A stretch of DNA of 64,000 bases from Norana najaformis. Lineage: Eukaryota; Annelida; Clitellata; Crassiclitellata; Hormogastridae. A program made the translations under genes and the position numbers. Positions 20,398-31,455 of the stretch are shown here, in pieces (the stretch's first letter is position 1; every line of letters begins with the position of its first letter). The DNA is taken from assembly GCA_964023275.1 (NCBI GenBank), contig OZ029918.1:18022361-18086360 (forward strand). The letters are read 5' to 3'. The notes under the pieces are model-generated. The model made no database searches and was not told the origin of the DNA. It worked only from the letters and a program-made list of their open reading frames with translations.

Positions 20398-20696
20398 TTT
20401 TACTCCTTCAGGGCGAGATAATGTGACGTTCTACTCCCGAGCGTTTCCTCAAGGCAGCTGGTCCAGACTACACCAGGATGACCCAACCAGCGCCGTTCTG
20501 GGGTCGGTCCGCGGGGCAAGGCTCCATGGTATATCAGGAGGCTGAACAACAAAGTCTTCAAGTTATTGTTCGCAACTCAAAACGACAATCATGACAACTG
20601 AAGTACAATTACATCAACGACTTAACTTCTATTCCACTAAACTAGGTTAAAAACTCAACTCAGCTGACTAACTGGCTAAACCACGACTGCAGAGTC

Positions 20697-20840
20697 GAAC
20701 TGGAACACACTGCAACTACTGCTGACGGTACTGCTGCTGTACTGCTGAGGTCTGCTGCTGATGACTGCTAGTGACGGTACTGCTGACTGCACTGCTGACG
20801 GTCTGCTGCTGCTGCTGCTGACGTCTGTCCGTGCTGCTGA
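20697..20840. repeat. ctg-rich imperfect microsatellite
   Basis: Dense ctgctg, actgctga and gacggt words, including ctgctgctgctgctgacg near 20802-20822. It lies upstream, in the minus-strand sense, of the ORF1-like frame. Confidence 0.85.
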
Positions 20841-20857
20841 CTGCTCTTATATAGGCA

Positions 20858-20995
20858 TCCTTAGAGGCTTCAAGGCTTAGAGGCAGTAAAGGCTTAAAGG
20901 CAGTAGAGGCTTAGAGGCAGTAGAGGCTTAGAGGCAGTAAAGGCTTAGAGGCAGTAGAGGCTTAGAGGCAGTAAAGGCTTAGAGGCAGTAAAAGA
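20858..20995. repeat. 17-bp minisatellite
   Basis: About seven to eight tandem units of aggcttagaggcagtar, the last base alternating between a and g. The first units are more degenerate. The array is clean from about 20890 to 20992. Confidence 0.93.
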
Positions 20996-21324
20996 ACGTA
21001 ATTTCTCTACAATGAACACACTGACCTGATTTTGTTTCAGTCCAGTTCGATCAGTTAATTTCGATATGGATTTTTATATTTTGTTTATCGACAATAATAA
21101 GTTTCCCGTCAATTGGCGCGAAAACGCTGCGTCCTGCCTATCGAGTAGCTTCAACTCGCTAACAAACACATCATCAAAAATCAAAACTCAAAACCAGTCG
21201 CAGACGATAAATAAAATCCTCGATCGGACGTTCTTTCCTTAAATACGCCTCACAGATTGTCTGCGAATTCCGTGATGTAAACATCTAACCAAGCGAAGAC
21301 GTGGTCACCTCATCCATTTCCATG
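20996..21324. other. unassigned spacer
   Basis: No coding signal. It may be the 5' leader of the element that owns the ORF1-like frame, because the minisatellite and this stretch both precede it on the minus strand. Confidence 0.3.
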
Positions 21325-21530
21325 GTAATCGTAATCGTAATCTCGAGATTTCTACAGCGCTCAACAAAAGCTAAGTCGCGGGAACCAACTTATTCACAGG
21401 CGCTCAGTCAAAACAAAATCGATAGGCAAAAGGGTTCGGTTCCAGGTCAAGATCTAGGAGTCAGACGGAGAGATGGCAGCTACGGGGGTGGTGTTTGGGG
21501 TTGGAGAGGAGAGATAAGAGATGCGATCTT
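21325..21530 (-). mobile_element. LINE-C 3' tail
   Basis: Starts with cgtaatcgtaatctcgag and gatttctacagcgctcaac, continues with caggcgctcagtcaaaac, ggttccaggtcaagatc and ggtgtttggggttggagag. It is truncated at about 21530 and has no coding part. Confidence 0.82.
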
Positions 21531-21584
21531 TTTGAAATAACTTAGCTGAATAACTTTTAAAATTAAACTGAATCTAGCTAACTA

Positions 21585-21720
21585 CTTAAGCTGGCCTTTA
21601 ATAATACTAAAGTGCTACTTACTCTATAGCTGGCCGTCTAGAATTAAGCTAAAATTTTAATCAACTACTGTAACTAGTCTATACATTGCAACTTAGCATT
21701 AATGAGTATGTATATGAATA
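21585..21720. repeat. dispersed repeat of unknown type, copy 1
   Basis: Aligns in the same orientation with 54020-54150: shared words include ctacttaagctggcc / ctacttatgctggcc, ctatagctgg, ctgtaactagtctatac / ctctaactagattatac and aagtatgtaaat-like ends. Non-coding. Confidence 0.6.
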
Positions 21721-21749
21721 GCATAACAACCCAAATCAAATGCGGATGA

Positions 21750-21865
21750 AAAGGAGGTCCACTCCAAGTATACAGACTGGCACTACACATTAACACATTA
21801 GCTGATTCATTTGCATAGAAAGCGGCAGTACATGTACGTGCAATGATGTAGTTAGTCACCAGGAG
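21750..21865 (-). repeat. short dispersed repeat, copy 1
   Basis: Reverse complement of 36670-36755: shared words are gcagtacatgtac, gctgattcatttgcatag and ggcactacacattaacac. About 85 bp is shared, with an indel. Confidence 0.7.
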
Positions 21866-22059
21866 GCCTAGATGAATACTCAAGAATTTTATCTATTCTC
21901 ACAGTTCGATATTTCTTCTAAATTTTCAAGTTTATTTTGACTTTTATGTACTTATAACTCAGCGGACTGGGTTTATTCTTCTTTCCTCGTTAATACAATG
22001 GATGTTCAATTTCCTGAATTTAGTAACTTCCTGATAAACAGTGCCTCCTAGATGCAATT

Positions 22060-23705
22060 CCTACCCACCTTCTCAAAAGATGCTTTGATGTGCTTGGAAC
22101 TACAATCTTTACACTAATCAATCGGTCGCTTGCTGATGGCTCCTTCCCATCATGTGTCTCTCATGCAATTGTCCACCCTTTGCTGAAAAAATCATCTTTG
22201 GATGCTGAAACTATGTCAAACTACCGACCAATCTCAAACTTGAACTTTATCTCTAAACTTCTTGAACGCGTTGTTAAATGTCGACTGGAGGCACATCTGT
22301 CTTCAAACTCCTTACTCATACCTTTTCCAGTCAGCATATCGCAAATTCCACTCTACTGAGACAGCTCTTCTTTCTGTCCCTAATGACATTTTCTGTTCCA
22401 AGGACAGTGGCAAAGTAACTGCACTTGCTCTTCTTAACCTATCTGCCGCCTTCGACACTGTCGATCATGCTATATTGCTCCATCGCCTTGAGCATTGGTT
22501 TGGTATATCAGGTCTGGCCCTTAACTGGTTCAAATCATATCTTGCCTTTTGTACTCAGTCTTTCTGCATGTGCTATGTCGGACCAGATACCACTCACCTC
22601 CAGAGTCCATCAAGGCTCTGTTCTTGGCCCCGTGCTTTTCTCCTTGTACACTACTCCACTAGGCGTCTTACTAAGTCAAAGTGGTCTGAAGCACCATCTT
22701 AATGCTGATGATACTCAACTCTACATTTCCTTTGATAATTCCTCTTCTTCCAGCTCTCTCACTCGATTATCTGACGTCTTTAATCAAGTTCAGTTATGGA
22801 TGGCAGAAAATGGACTGCTCTTAAACCCATCAAAAACTGAGTTTCTCCTTTTTGGAACCTCAAAGCAACTGAGTGAATTTAAATCTTTGAATTCTGTCCA
22901 TCTAGGCATCTCTATCATACAATGCAACAGTTCATCCCGCAATTTGGGTGTCGTATTTGACTCCAATCTGTCATTCAGTGAACATATTAATTCCATATAT
23001 AGGTCTGCCCACTACCACATTCGTGATATCCGTAGGATTAGGCGCCACATTCCCTTCTCTTCCTTGGTTTATTTAGATAATGCTCTAGTCTCCAGCCTTC
23101 TTGACTACTGCAACTCGCTTCTTACTGGCATTTCTAAAGCTAATTTGATGAAGCTTCAAAGAGTTCAAAATACATTGGCAAGAGCTATCACTAAAACTCC
23201 AAAATATGATCACATCTCACCTATCCTGAAATCGTTGCATTGGTTGCCCATAGAAAAGCGCATAATGTTCAAGACTGGACATTAGTCCAGTATACAAGAC
23301 TCTACATTTCAGCGAACTTCACTATCTTCACTCTGTACTGGCCTCCAAGACATCTCCACTCGACAGGTCTTCTAGCTGTCTAAATCTGACTATTCCGTGG
23401 ACAAGAACAGCTCTTGGCAGGTGTGCCTTTTCTGTCGTTGGCCCTAGACTCTGGAACTCTCTTCCTGCAAATATTCGCTTAGCAAAGTCTGTTTTGGCCT
23501 TCAGATCTCAACTAAAAACTCATCTTTTCCTGAAATCTTTTCCTCCATAGGTTGTCTCTGTGACTCCTGGACTCCTCTCTGGCTTTTCGACCCGGACTCG
23601 CCATGGAATTTTATTTCGGACAATGATTTTGTTTAGCAGCGACCATCGACTGATGTCTTGAGCATTATTACAGTGGCGCTATAGAAGTTTTTAGATTAGA
23701 TTAGA
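22060..23705 (+). mobile_element. LINE-E (CR1/L2-like), 5'-truncated
   Basis: Plus-strand LINE with the full polymerase. In order: [40 protein letters not shown], the frame 22262-22702 with [20 protein letters not shown] (motif A), then the frame 22425-23285 with [30 protein letters not shown] and [16 protein letters not shown]. The 3' end is ggcgctatagaagttttt followed by ttagatt repeats. At least two frameshifts make it inactive. Motif C reads NADD instead of YADD. Confidence 0.87.
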
Positions 23706-24393
23706 TTTCTGGTTGTCTTTTGCTGTAAAGCATCCATTATGAAGTCAAGATGACAAATTTTTGTTTAACTTGGCTTGTTGATAACGACTTCATTCATTAA
23801 AAAATCACCTTGACTGGTCATCAACTGCATAATTCTCCTGGCCAAGTCAAGGACACACCATACTTCATCTTGGCAACATCTCAAAGTATTCTTTGACTTT
23901 GGACAAATGCAGTCGGTTCATACAAGCGTATTCTGGATGCATAAATTCTAAGCTTTATTACGTCACATGAGTCCTGCTGATGCAGTAGCGATGCAGTTTT
24001 TATTGTTCTAACAGTAACAAACTGCACATTCTTTTGATGCATGTAGATATTCAGATTGATTGAGAAATAGCAATGCACATTAAAGATGCCTTATGGTTTA
24101 TTAATTCATCATGTTACATTGTTTTAATCCAGAACTGCCCAACAATCTGTAAATTTATGGACAACCTGTAAACAATTGACCAAAAATGAACATATAAAGT
24201 TGGATTTTAAGTTTTATGGTGCCGCTGACTTACGTGAATTGCTATAGAATTACAATATACAAGCGATCCTGAAGGCAATTAATTTCTTTTTTGCTACATC
24301 TTCCATTTTACTGGAAACCGATATTAACAATGTACATGCAAAATGTTAACCTGGTAGTGCAAATTTTGGATCTATAAGCTGGCAAAATTTTTT
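23706..24393. other. unassigned A+T-rich intronic spacer
   Basis: Nothing recognised. Short open frames only. Confidence 0.35.
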
Positions 24394-24785
24394 TTATTCT
24401 TCTGACTCGGGTAATGTCAACATCAGGATTCCTGTTTCTGCAATGCACAGAGCTAGTTGCCTAACACGTGTTTTGTCTAGCTCAGGCTGAACATTGTATG
24501 ACATCGCCAAGGCCAAAAAACTCGTAATTTTTGACATTGCAGTTTCCAATGACTTGCTGTGTTCGTTAATTTTTGGAGCATTTTTCAATGCATCATCTTT
24601 TTTTTCTTTAATACTGATGAAAACATCTGTGTGAAAGGACTGCAGATGACTTTTAAGGTTTGTGGGGTTTTGACCACTGATCTGTTTTCCACATGCTTTA
24701 CCAGATCTCTCTACAAGACATTTGCTCACAACCTGCTCAATTTCATGTTTAAAATATTCCCAAACATCACTCGTTTTACATCATT
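24394..24785 (-). pseudogene. BED zinc-finger fragment of a hAT-like transposase
   Basis: On the minus strand the coding-like segment starts upstream of the first ATG with DVWEYFKHEIEQVVSKC, then GKACGK and NPTNLKSHLQSFH. This is the BED-type zinc finger layout (aromatic residues, Cys pair, then two His at the end of a helix), found at the N-terminus of hAT transposases. The tail (MSKITSFLALAMSYN) fits the transposase region following the finger. A stop near 24394 ends it and no catalytic domain is present. Confidence 0.65.
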
Positions 24786-24890
24786 TATATAAAATTTCTG
24801 TTATAACTAAAGCATTAAACATTATTTTTAAAACTTAAATGAATGAATGTAATAACTACTGTGCTCAGTTGGGGTCTTCAAAAATACTGA

Positions 24891-25025
24891 ACATTAAAAG
24901 TCAGTAATTTGAACTCCTGGATTGCCCTGCAGATTGCAACTGTACCGATGGCAGATTCCAACATGCTCATCAGCTTTATTAACTGCCTTGTACATTAAAA
25001 GACAGTAATTTGAACTGCCTGTACA
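24891..25025. repeat. short direct repeat
   Basis: The word acattaaaagtcagtaattt at 24890-24909 recurs with one change at about 24992-25011 (acattaaaagacagtaattt), both followed by gaact and cctg. Confidence 0.8.
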
Positions 25026-25119
25026 GCGGTTCTACTAATGTGTTAGGATTAGCTTACATTAGAACAAATTATATTAAATATATGTTTGGACTTGATAGAG
25101 TATTTGATAATGTTCAGTG

Positions 25120-25905
25120 GATATCTATGTGCTCATTTTGATGGATTATTTTGTCTAAACGTAACATCTCCTCAGTAATTTTAGCAGTTTGGTTTTCTTC
25201 TGTTGCCGAGTTGGCACGGTGGAATTATTTTTCGTTTCCAAAACGGAATTATTGCATTTTGGACGTTTTGTTGTTTATCATCATGACCTTCCGTGATGTC
25301 TGTCAAGTTGACATCCTTCCGTGAATGGACTGGTCCACCCACTGAGAGGGGACAGGATTCAAGCTTGACAGTCTAGTCTCAGACCTACAGACCCATGCAC
25401 GCCTTCAACACCGGGAAATCTCGGATCCGGTGAAGAAGGACGAAGAGAGTCTTTGGAGCGGCTCTGACTGTGTCAGCTACGGAATGGTCCAGCTACCTAA
25501 CAAAAGACGGGCGATGAAACCTGTCCGACACATATCCGATGGTTCGATTAATCTTCGCTCGCCGCATCGTCTTCCATCTGTGAGAGCCTTTTGGACGATG
25601 GGACAACCGTGAGCCATTGGCAGCGGATCACATTGCCCATCGTCGATCCTCATCCTCATTGCTACATGCTTCAGAAACTCCGATCATGCTGTCATCATTC
25701 AACTCTAGTTGGGAACCTGTTGGTTGGGCTTTGCGTGTGTGCGTGAGCTTGCCACTGATGACTCTTCTAGTATTCTGACCAATGTTTACCTTTGGACGAA
25801 TGTTCCGTTCTTAATGACATTTAACATCATTAGCGCAGAGAGCGCCTCTGATGAGTTTATCTTGAAGAAGTGCTATACAAATTTCAAATTACAATTACAA
25901 TGCTA
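25120..25905 (+). mobile_element. element F, copy 1 (non-coding, LINE-type tail)
   Basis: A dispersed element of about 0.75 kb with no ORF. Landmarks are tctgttgccgagttggc, gtccacccactgagagggg, cttgacagtctag, gagtctttggagcggctc, catgcttcagaaactccg, aactctagttgggaacctg and a 3' end gctatacaaatttcaaatt plus acaatt repeats. A second good copy is at 37740-38570, a diverged copy at 27340-28030 and a partial one at 62280-62625. The 3' end matches LINE-D-type elements, so it was probably copied by their machinery. Confidence 0.78.
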
Positions 25906-26929
25906 TGCGTGTCAGCATGTTATTATCTACTATCTAGTTATTCTCAACTGCAGTCTCTACACTAGATAAGCTTTCTATAGGGTTACTAGCTCATGCTATA
26001 ATTTACACATGAGTTTCTTTCAATAGTATAAAATTATGTTAATTATACCACAAATTAATATGAACCATATACATAGGCTTGCATTGATAATGACATGTTA
26101 CAGCACTTCTTTAACATGTCACTTTTCCTAAGCCTAACAATACTAATGCTGAATAAATTCCAAAAGAATGTCTGGTTATTTGGTCGGTCAGTTCATTCTT
26201 GTTGTTTGTACTTGTTGCCCCTTCACTTTGGGAGACTTCAACTTCTTTGTTCACTCACATCACCTCTGACTGCCTCTAGCATTCTCTAACGAGACCTTAT
26301 ATTACCTCCCTGCTATTCTTTACTGCTTCCTGCTCAAGCAGCTTGCTATGCAGAAAAGCTACATGCTGATCTCTCTCTCATTGGGCCATGTCTCCCTAAC
26401 CTATATCACGGATACCTTGGAATGCAGCTCAGACCTTCTCTGCCGAGAAAGGGCTCTAATCTGCTCATCTAACATTATTAATTCAGCTGCTTCTGAGTGA
26501 ACCTTGAACTAAGAATGATCAACTGTGGGTCGACTGAATGCAGCCATACCTACCTAACCATTTTCTGAGAAACCCTTGGCCACAACCATGGCTGAGATTG
26601 CTGCAACTAGACCAGATCAACTATAATTACTAAAGTAAACAGCTACATTTGTGAAATAATTAAATCCTGTGTTTATGTAGGACATTTTTCTTTATCAATG
26701 CAACAGACTTCTTTAGCACTGCTTCCAGCTCTGCCATAGTTCTACACATGACCATATATATAGACTTTTAAAAATTTGAATCTAGTTTTTAAAGTTTCAC
26801 ACACATCATTTGAACTCGTGTTTATTGTTATTGTTTTGAAGCAAATTGCAATGTTTCACAGGCATTCATGTTCTGCTACCAAATGTTTCCAAGATTTCAA
26901 TCTAAATTTTAATAATTACAATGCTGTAG
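25906..26929. other. intronic spacer before the FN3 exon
   Basis: Mostly unassigned. A GDFNFFVHSH-like frame at 26239-26268 could be a trace of a LINE endonuclease. The first half of the FN3 domain, expected in an upstream exon, was not found here. Confidence 0.35.
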
Positions 26930-27080
26930 GTTGGAATGGTTCATCCAAAAGACACTGATGCTATTATTTCTGATCTGTTGGAGGGCAGAGATTATGAGTT
27001 TCGTGTCTGTGCTGTTAATGAAGATGGTCAAGGAGAATTCTCTTTCCCAAGTCCAGCTCTTCATACAAAAGCAACTAGAG
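26930..27080 (+). CDS. FN3-domain exon (second half) of the giant muscle-type gene
   Basis: Exon of 151 bases. Acceptor aatgctgtag ends at 26929, donor gtgagc begins at 27081. Reads VGMVHPKDTDAIISDLLEG then RDYEFRVCAVNEDGQGEFS and ends PALHTKATR plus one base (phase 1). LLEGRDYEFRVCAVNEDGQG is the hallmark of FN3 strands E to G (LxEGxxYEFRVxAxNxxGxG) in titin and twitchin. The phase 1 end joins exactly to the next exon at 37138. Confidence 0.9.
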
Positions 27081-27339
27081 GTGAGCATATGTATGACAAA
27101 TTAGGTACTGAATCATTGAACACTGACTTGTGTCATGCCTTGAGCGAGAAGAGTGCTGGACTGCCCAGCTCCAGTAGATAGTCCAAATTTTGGAATTTCA
27201 TGCCAAATTCTTCTCACTCTTTCAATTCTTTGAGGTGATTAAGGTTCAGACTCAAAACTTTACCCTTTACATCATGCTTGACCTACTTGACTATTTCTTA
27301 GGGGATAACAGTTACAGTTTGTGATTTCATTGCTTCATA

Positions 27340-28030
27340 AGCATGGTGAAGATGCGAATGGAGAGCGATGTCTGCGGCCATTTTGTCCATGTTTGCTGAC
27401 TGTCATTTCAGCCAATTGTTTGTCTCAAGTTGGAATTTGCTGGATGGTTCTTACATGTTCATAATACTACTGTTACTGAGTTGGTATTTGTGATTTATTT
27501 TTTGATTCCGCATACAATGTGTATCTTTTAGTGTTGTTCACTCACATGTCATCAAAGCCTTGCCGAAATTGGACCAGTTTGCTTTTCAATGGGTGAATGG
27601 GTTCTCAGCCAGACAGTTGAACCTCAGACTTACTTTCACCATCTGTTACAGGGAAATCTTGGATTTGATCAGTGATGGAAGAATGGGAAGAGTCCTTGGA
27701 ATGGCACTGACAGTCAACCACTGAGAAGTACATTCTGCAAACAGTGGTGAATGCCTATCTTGCTCAGGAGATTTCTGGACGCTCCATCTTCTACAGTGTT
27801 GATATCGTGTATCATGGATGTCATCGTCTATCACACTGTCCATTGTCTTCAATGCAACTTGGTCCAGGAACTCTGAGCATTGTGTCAACTGTTAACTCTG
27901 GATGGGACTCTTTGTCAGCTGGGATATTCTGTGTGCAGGGGTTCACCCCTGGTGATGTCTTCTTGTCTGAGCACTTTTTGCTTAATGACAAATGTTTTGT
28001 TATTAAAAACTTCAACATCATTTAGGCTAG
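27340..28030 (+). mobile_element. element F, diverged copy
   Basis: An older relative of element F. Shared order: ctgttactgagttggta, the rest of the head, gaccagtttgcttttcaatgg, gggaaatcttggatttg, gaagagtccttggaatggc, then at the 3' side an aatgttttgttattaaaaac-type stretch ending in caacatcattt. Lower-identity 5' part and no recognisable tail repeats. Its closest match is the partial copy at 62280-62625. Confidence 0.65.
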
Positions 28031-28389
28031 CACAGGAAGCACGTTTGGGTGATACTTAAAGATGCAATATTGTCTGAATAACTAACTAACTAACTTAGAA
28101 ACTAGAGTGGCTTATTACTTAGGTGGATCAGCAAGAGGCAAGCTACAACAGAGCATTTTAATAATCCATTATATAGCAAGTCTTATTTATTCTGCCCTGG
28201 TTTGTACAGGTTGTTATAATTGTGCTTTGGTAAAAGTGGAGGCTATACCACCCACTGCACAGATTCACTTTGCCTAATCCAGTACCTAGGTCATTTGAGG
28301 TCCTGGCTTCTACTCTCACCTCTGGCAACAAATAGGTGTTGCTTGTGAATATTTATCATTCACCATCCCTTTCTTTGACTGATTTTCTC
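28031..28389. other. unassigned spacer
   Basis: Nothing recognised between the element F copy and the LINE-B copy. Confidence 0.3.
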
Positions 28390-29685
28390 AATTAATTTCA
28401 GTCACTGCTTGAATATTTGATTTCCTCTCCTTCTGAAATAGTTATTATGGATTACTTTAATATTCACCTTGATGTACCTCGGCATTATTCTTCTGCATTT
28501 CTTGATATGTCGATGGGTTTGCCATGAAACACATAATAACAGTCATAAAATGGATGCCTTGATAACTCATTCTGATTAAAAAATCACTTTATTTTGTTAC
28601 TCCTGCTGAGCTATATCTGTCAGATCATATTGCAATTATCTAAAAATCTGACTTCCCGTTTAAACTGCCTCCAAATTACAAAACTATTAAATTTCATCCT
28701 TGGCATAACATTGATCTAAATAGGCTTATGCACAGTATCTTAGCATCTCTGTTGTGGTTAGCTCCTGCACCAACATCTAATGAGCTAGCTTTGCAGTTCC
28801 AGTCTACTTTAACTGAACTTCTTGACAGGCAAATGCTTTTGAGAACTAAGAGAGTAATAGAGTACACACCACAGCCTTGGTTCAACTCTGCCATTTCTGA
28901 AGCTAGGCATCACAGAAGTCAGTTAGAGCTTTAGTGGAACAATTCTCGACTTTCCTTGGACTATAATAGGTTCAAGCAACAGTGCAAACTTGTGTGGAAA
29001 CTTGTTTCATCTGCCAAATCTGCATACTTAAAAAAATTTAATTGCTGAAAGTTCTTTATCACCAAAAATGAGAAATTGATAATTGATGTAGTTGTTGGAT
29101 CCAGGACATCAAACATTCTTTCAGAAAAGATGTGGGAATGGTGTCAAGGAGAGAGCTTTTGTTAGGTGGAGGAAAGATGAGTCTGTGAACTCCTGCAAGA
29201 GTTGTCTGAAAGTAGTCTAAGTGAAGAACTAGGATGAAGAAATTCATCACATACTGAATAACCAACAAATTTCAGCCTTATATCAGAAATTGTATCAGCA
29301 AAAAATGTCAAAAATTTACTGGCTAGCACTTTGTAGCAGAGAACAGGGCAGAGGATAAATTTATTTCTCTTTTTATAAGAACTTATTCAAAGCCATTCTC
29401 CAATTATCAATTTCTCATTGCTTGAGGGATCCTTCCCATCTGCTTTTGCTTATGCCATAGTGCATCCTCCGCTAAAGAAACTTTCTATTGAACTGGGTGA
29501 CCTGTCTAATTACAGACCCATCTCAACTTTAAATTTTGTATCTAAAATTCTTGAACGGGCAGTTTTGAATTGTATGCAAGCTCACCTCTCATTTTCACCT
29601 ACTAATCTCTCCATTTGAGTCTGCATATTGCAAGTTTCATTCAAACAGTATCCACCCTTCTTGCGGTTCACAACGATATTGTAAT
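28390..29685 (+). mobile_element. LINE-B, 5' part of a split copy with internal inversion
   Basis: Begins in the endonuclease end (MDYFNIHLDVPRHYSSAF at about 28447), continues through the linker (28680-29050, TKRVIEYTPQPWFNSAISEA) and, after an inverted block, the polymerase start (LLEGSFPSAFAYAIVHPPLK, LSNYRPISTLNFVSKILERA). Broken at 29685 by LINE-D; it resumes at 31456. Stops and frameshifts throughout. Confidence 0.82.
29067..29419. repeat. inverted block inside LINE-B with 19-bp inverted ends
   Basis: The segment between 29086 and 29400 reads as LINE-B on the opposite strand from both its neighbours and is exactly the part missing between them. The word at 29067-29085 (aatgagaaattgataattg) is the perfect reverse complement of 29401-29419. 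The minus-strand frame 29268-29059 carries the LINE linker (KSSLLDTIPTSFLKECLM). Confidence 0.85.
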
Positions 29686-31455
29686 TGTAATTTGACATTT
29701 ATAAAGTGCCTCTTAGAGGATAAACTCAACAGAGATGCTTCCGACCCAAAGGAGTAAAATCACTGTTAAACAGTACAGTCTTCAGGTGCCTGTGGAACAC
29801 TGAGAGGGGGAGAGAAAGGAGCTCAAGTCGCAATTCTCGAGGGAGACGATTCCAGCAAGTGGGACCAACGTAGGCAAAGCTTCTGGACTGGGCAGTAGCG
29901 GTGCGCATTCGAGGGACAAACAGGAGATCCTGAGTGGCCGAGCAAAGGGTGCTATGGCCCGGCAATGAGGAGACCAAAGTGCAGAAGTCAATGAGGTAAA
30001 GGGGAGCAGAGCCAAGAACACAATTGTGCATGAGGGAGAGGACCTTAAAGTGGACACGCTGCTGGACGGGGAGCCAGTGAAGAGTGTCACGAATATAAGA
30101 CGAGATGTGGCCATATTTTGGAATGCCTCCAATGAGACGAGCAGCAGAGATAAGCATGGACTGCAGCTTAGCAGTGTTGGCTAGCGATAGGCCGGTAAAG
30201 ATGGCATTACCAAAGTCAGCCCTAGTGTAAATGAGGGCATGGACCAGAGTGCAGATAGCATGGAAGGAAAGAGTACGGCGAATAGTGAGGAGCTGACAAA
30301 GATGGTAAAAACAAGAGCGACACTGTTAACATGAGCAGACAGGGTAAGCTCCTGATCCAACACAACCCCGAGATCCCGGACCGTAGTAGAGAAGGAGATA
30401 TCTGGAAATCTTTGGCGTAAGGAGGAGAGGTCGATCTTGGCGAGCTGTAAGCGGCCACCAAGCCAGATGAACTGGGTCTTATTACAGTTCAAGCAGAGGC
30501 GATTGGAGGACATCCATAAGTCAAGGACAGATGTGGCATCGAGAATCCTCTGGACAAGGGCAGGGGCTGCCTCTGCCGTACCATGGGCATAAGCCTGGGT
30601 GTCGTCTGCATACTGAAGGATGGCAACACTCAGTGGGAGGAGGGTCCGAGCTAGATCAGAGGTATATAAAATATAGAGGAGAGGAGCTAGGATGGAACCC
30701 TGGGGGCGACCAAAAAATATGGGAGACCAAGGGGACCGCGAGGGCCCAAAAATGACAGATTGAAGCAGTCGGAGAGGAATGATCGAAACCAGATGAGGGC
30801 AGAGCCAGTGATACCAAAGGAAATCTCCAAACGCTCTAATAAGATGGAATGATTAACGGCATCGAAAGCAGCACTTACATCGAAAGGGGCCAGAAGGGTG
30901 ACCTGCCTGCAATCAATAGCCCCAAAAACGTCAGCAAGAAGGCGAGTCATAAGTGATTCCGTGGAGTGGTATTTCCTGAACCCAGACTGAAGTGGAGGCA
31001 TAAGTGTTAGTGTCGAGGTAGTGAGATAGCTGATAAGAGACGGACCTTTCAAGGAGCTTGGAGAGAAAGGACAAGTTAGAAATGGGATGGTAATTAGAGG
31101 GGGCACTAGGGTCAAGGCCCTGCCGCTTCAAAGAGGGAAAAACTACTGCACACTTGTGGGAGGGCAGAACTGAGTCCTCAGCCAAAGAAGAATTACACAA
31201 TAAATGAAAAAAAGGGATAAGGTCATCAATAAATTCCTTAATTAAAAATGGAGGAAGTGAGTTCAGGATTAGCCAACGGACACCATCTAGAGATAAAGGG
31301 CTCCAACTATGGAGCCTATAAGATGTGGGAGGGAAAGAGGGAGGAGGCAAGCCCTCAGTAGACTGACGAACAGAGTCGATCTTCTCCCGCATGATAGTCC
31401 GTGGTGGTGAATTGAGGCTGAGCTGAAAAGCCGGAGGCAGTAGAGCGACCAAGGA
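29686..31455 (-). mobile_element. LINE-D copy 2, inserted in LINE-B
   Basis: Minus-strand copy closely matching LINE-D copy 1 from its 3' tail (attgtaatttgacatttata) to a 5' truncation point at about 31455. Polymerase motifs: LQSGFRKYHSTESLMTRLL, FDVSAAFDAVNHSILLERL, MSSNRLCLNCNKTQFIWLGG and RDTLHWLPVQQRVHFKVLS. Short deletions relative to copy 1 occur, for example near 30310-30330. It splits a plus-strand LINE-B. Confidence 0.9.

Noticed and set aside
20858..20995. Minisatellite as a CRISPR array
   Set aside because: Units are contiguous 17-mers without unique spacers, and the DNA is plainly animal.
25530..25560. A pol III B-box in element F (ggttcgattaatc)
   Set aside because: Poor fit at the end and not conserved in copy 2, so there is no support for a tRNA-derived head.
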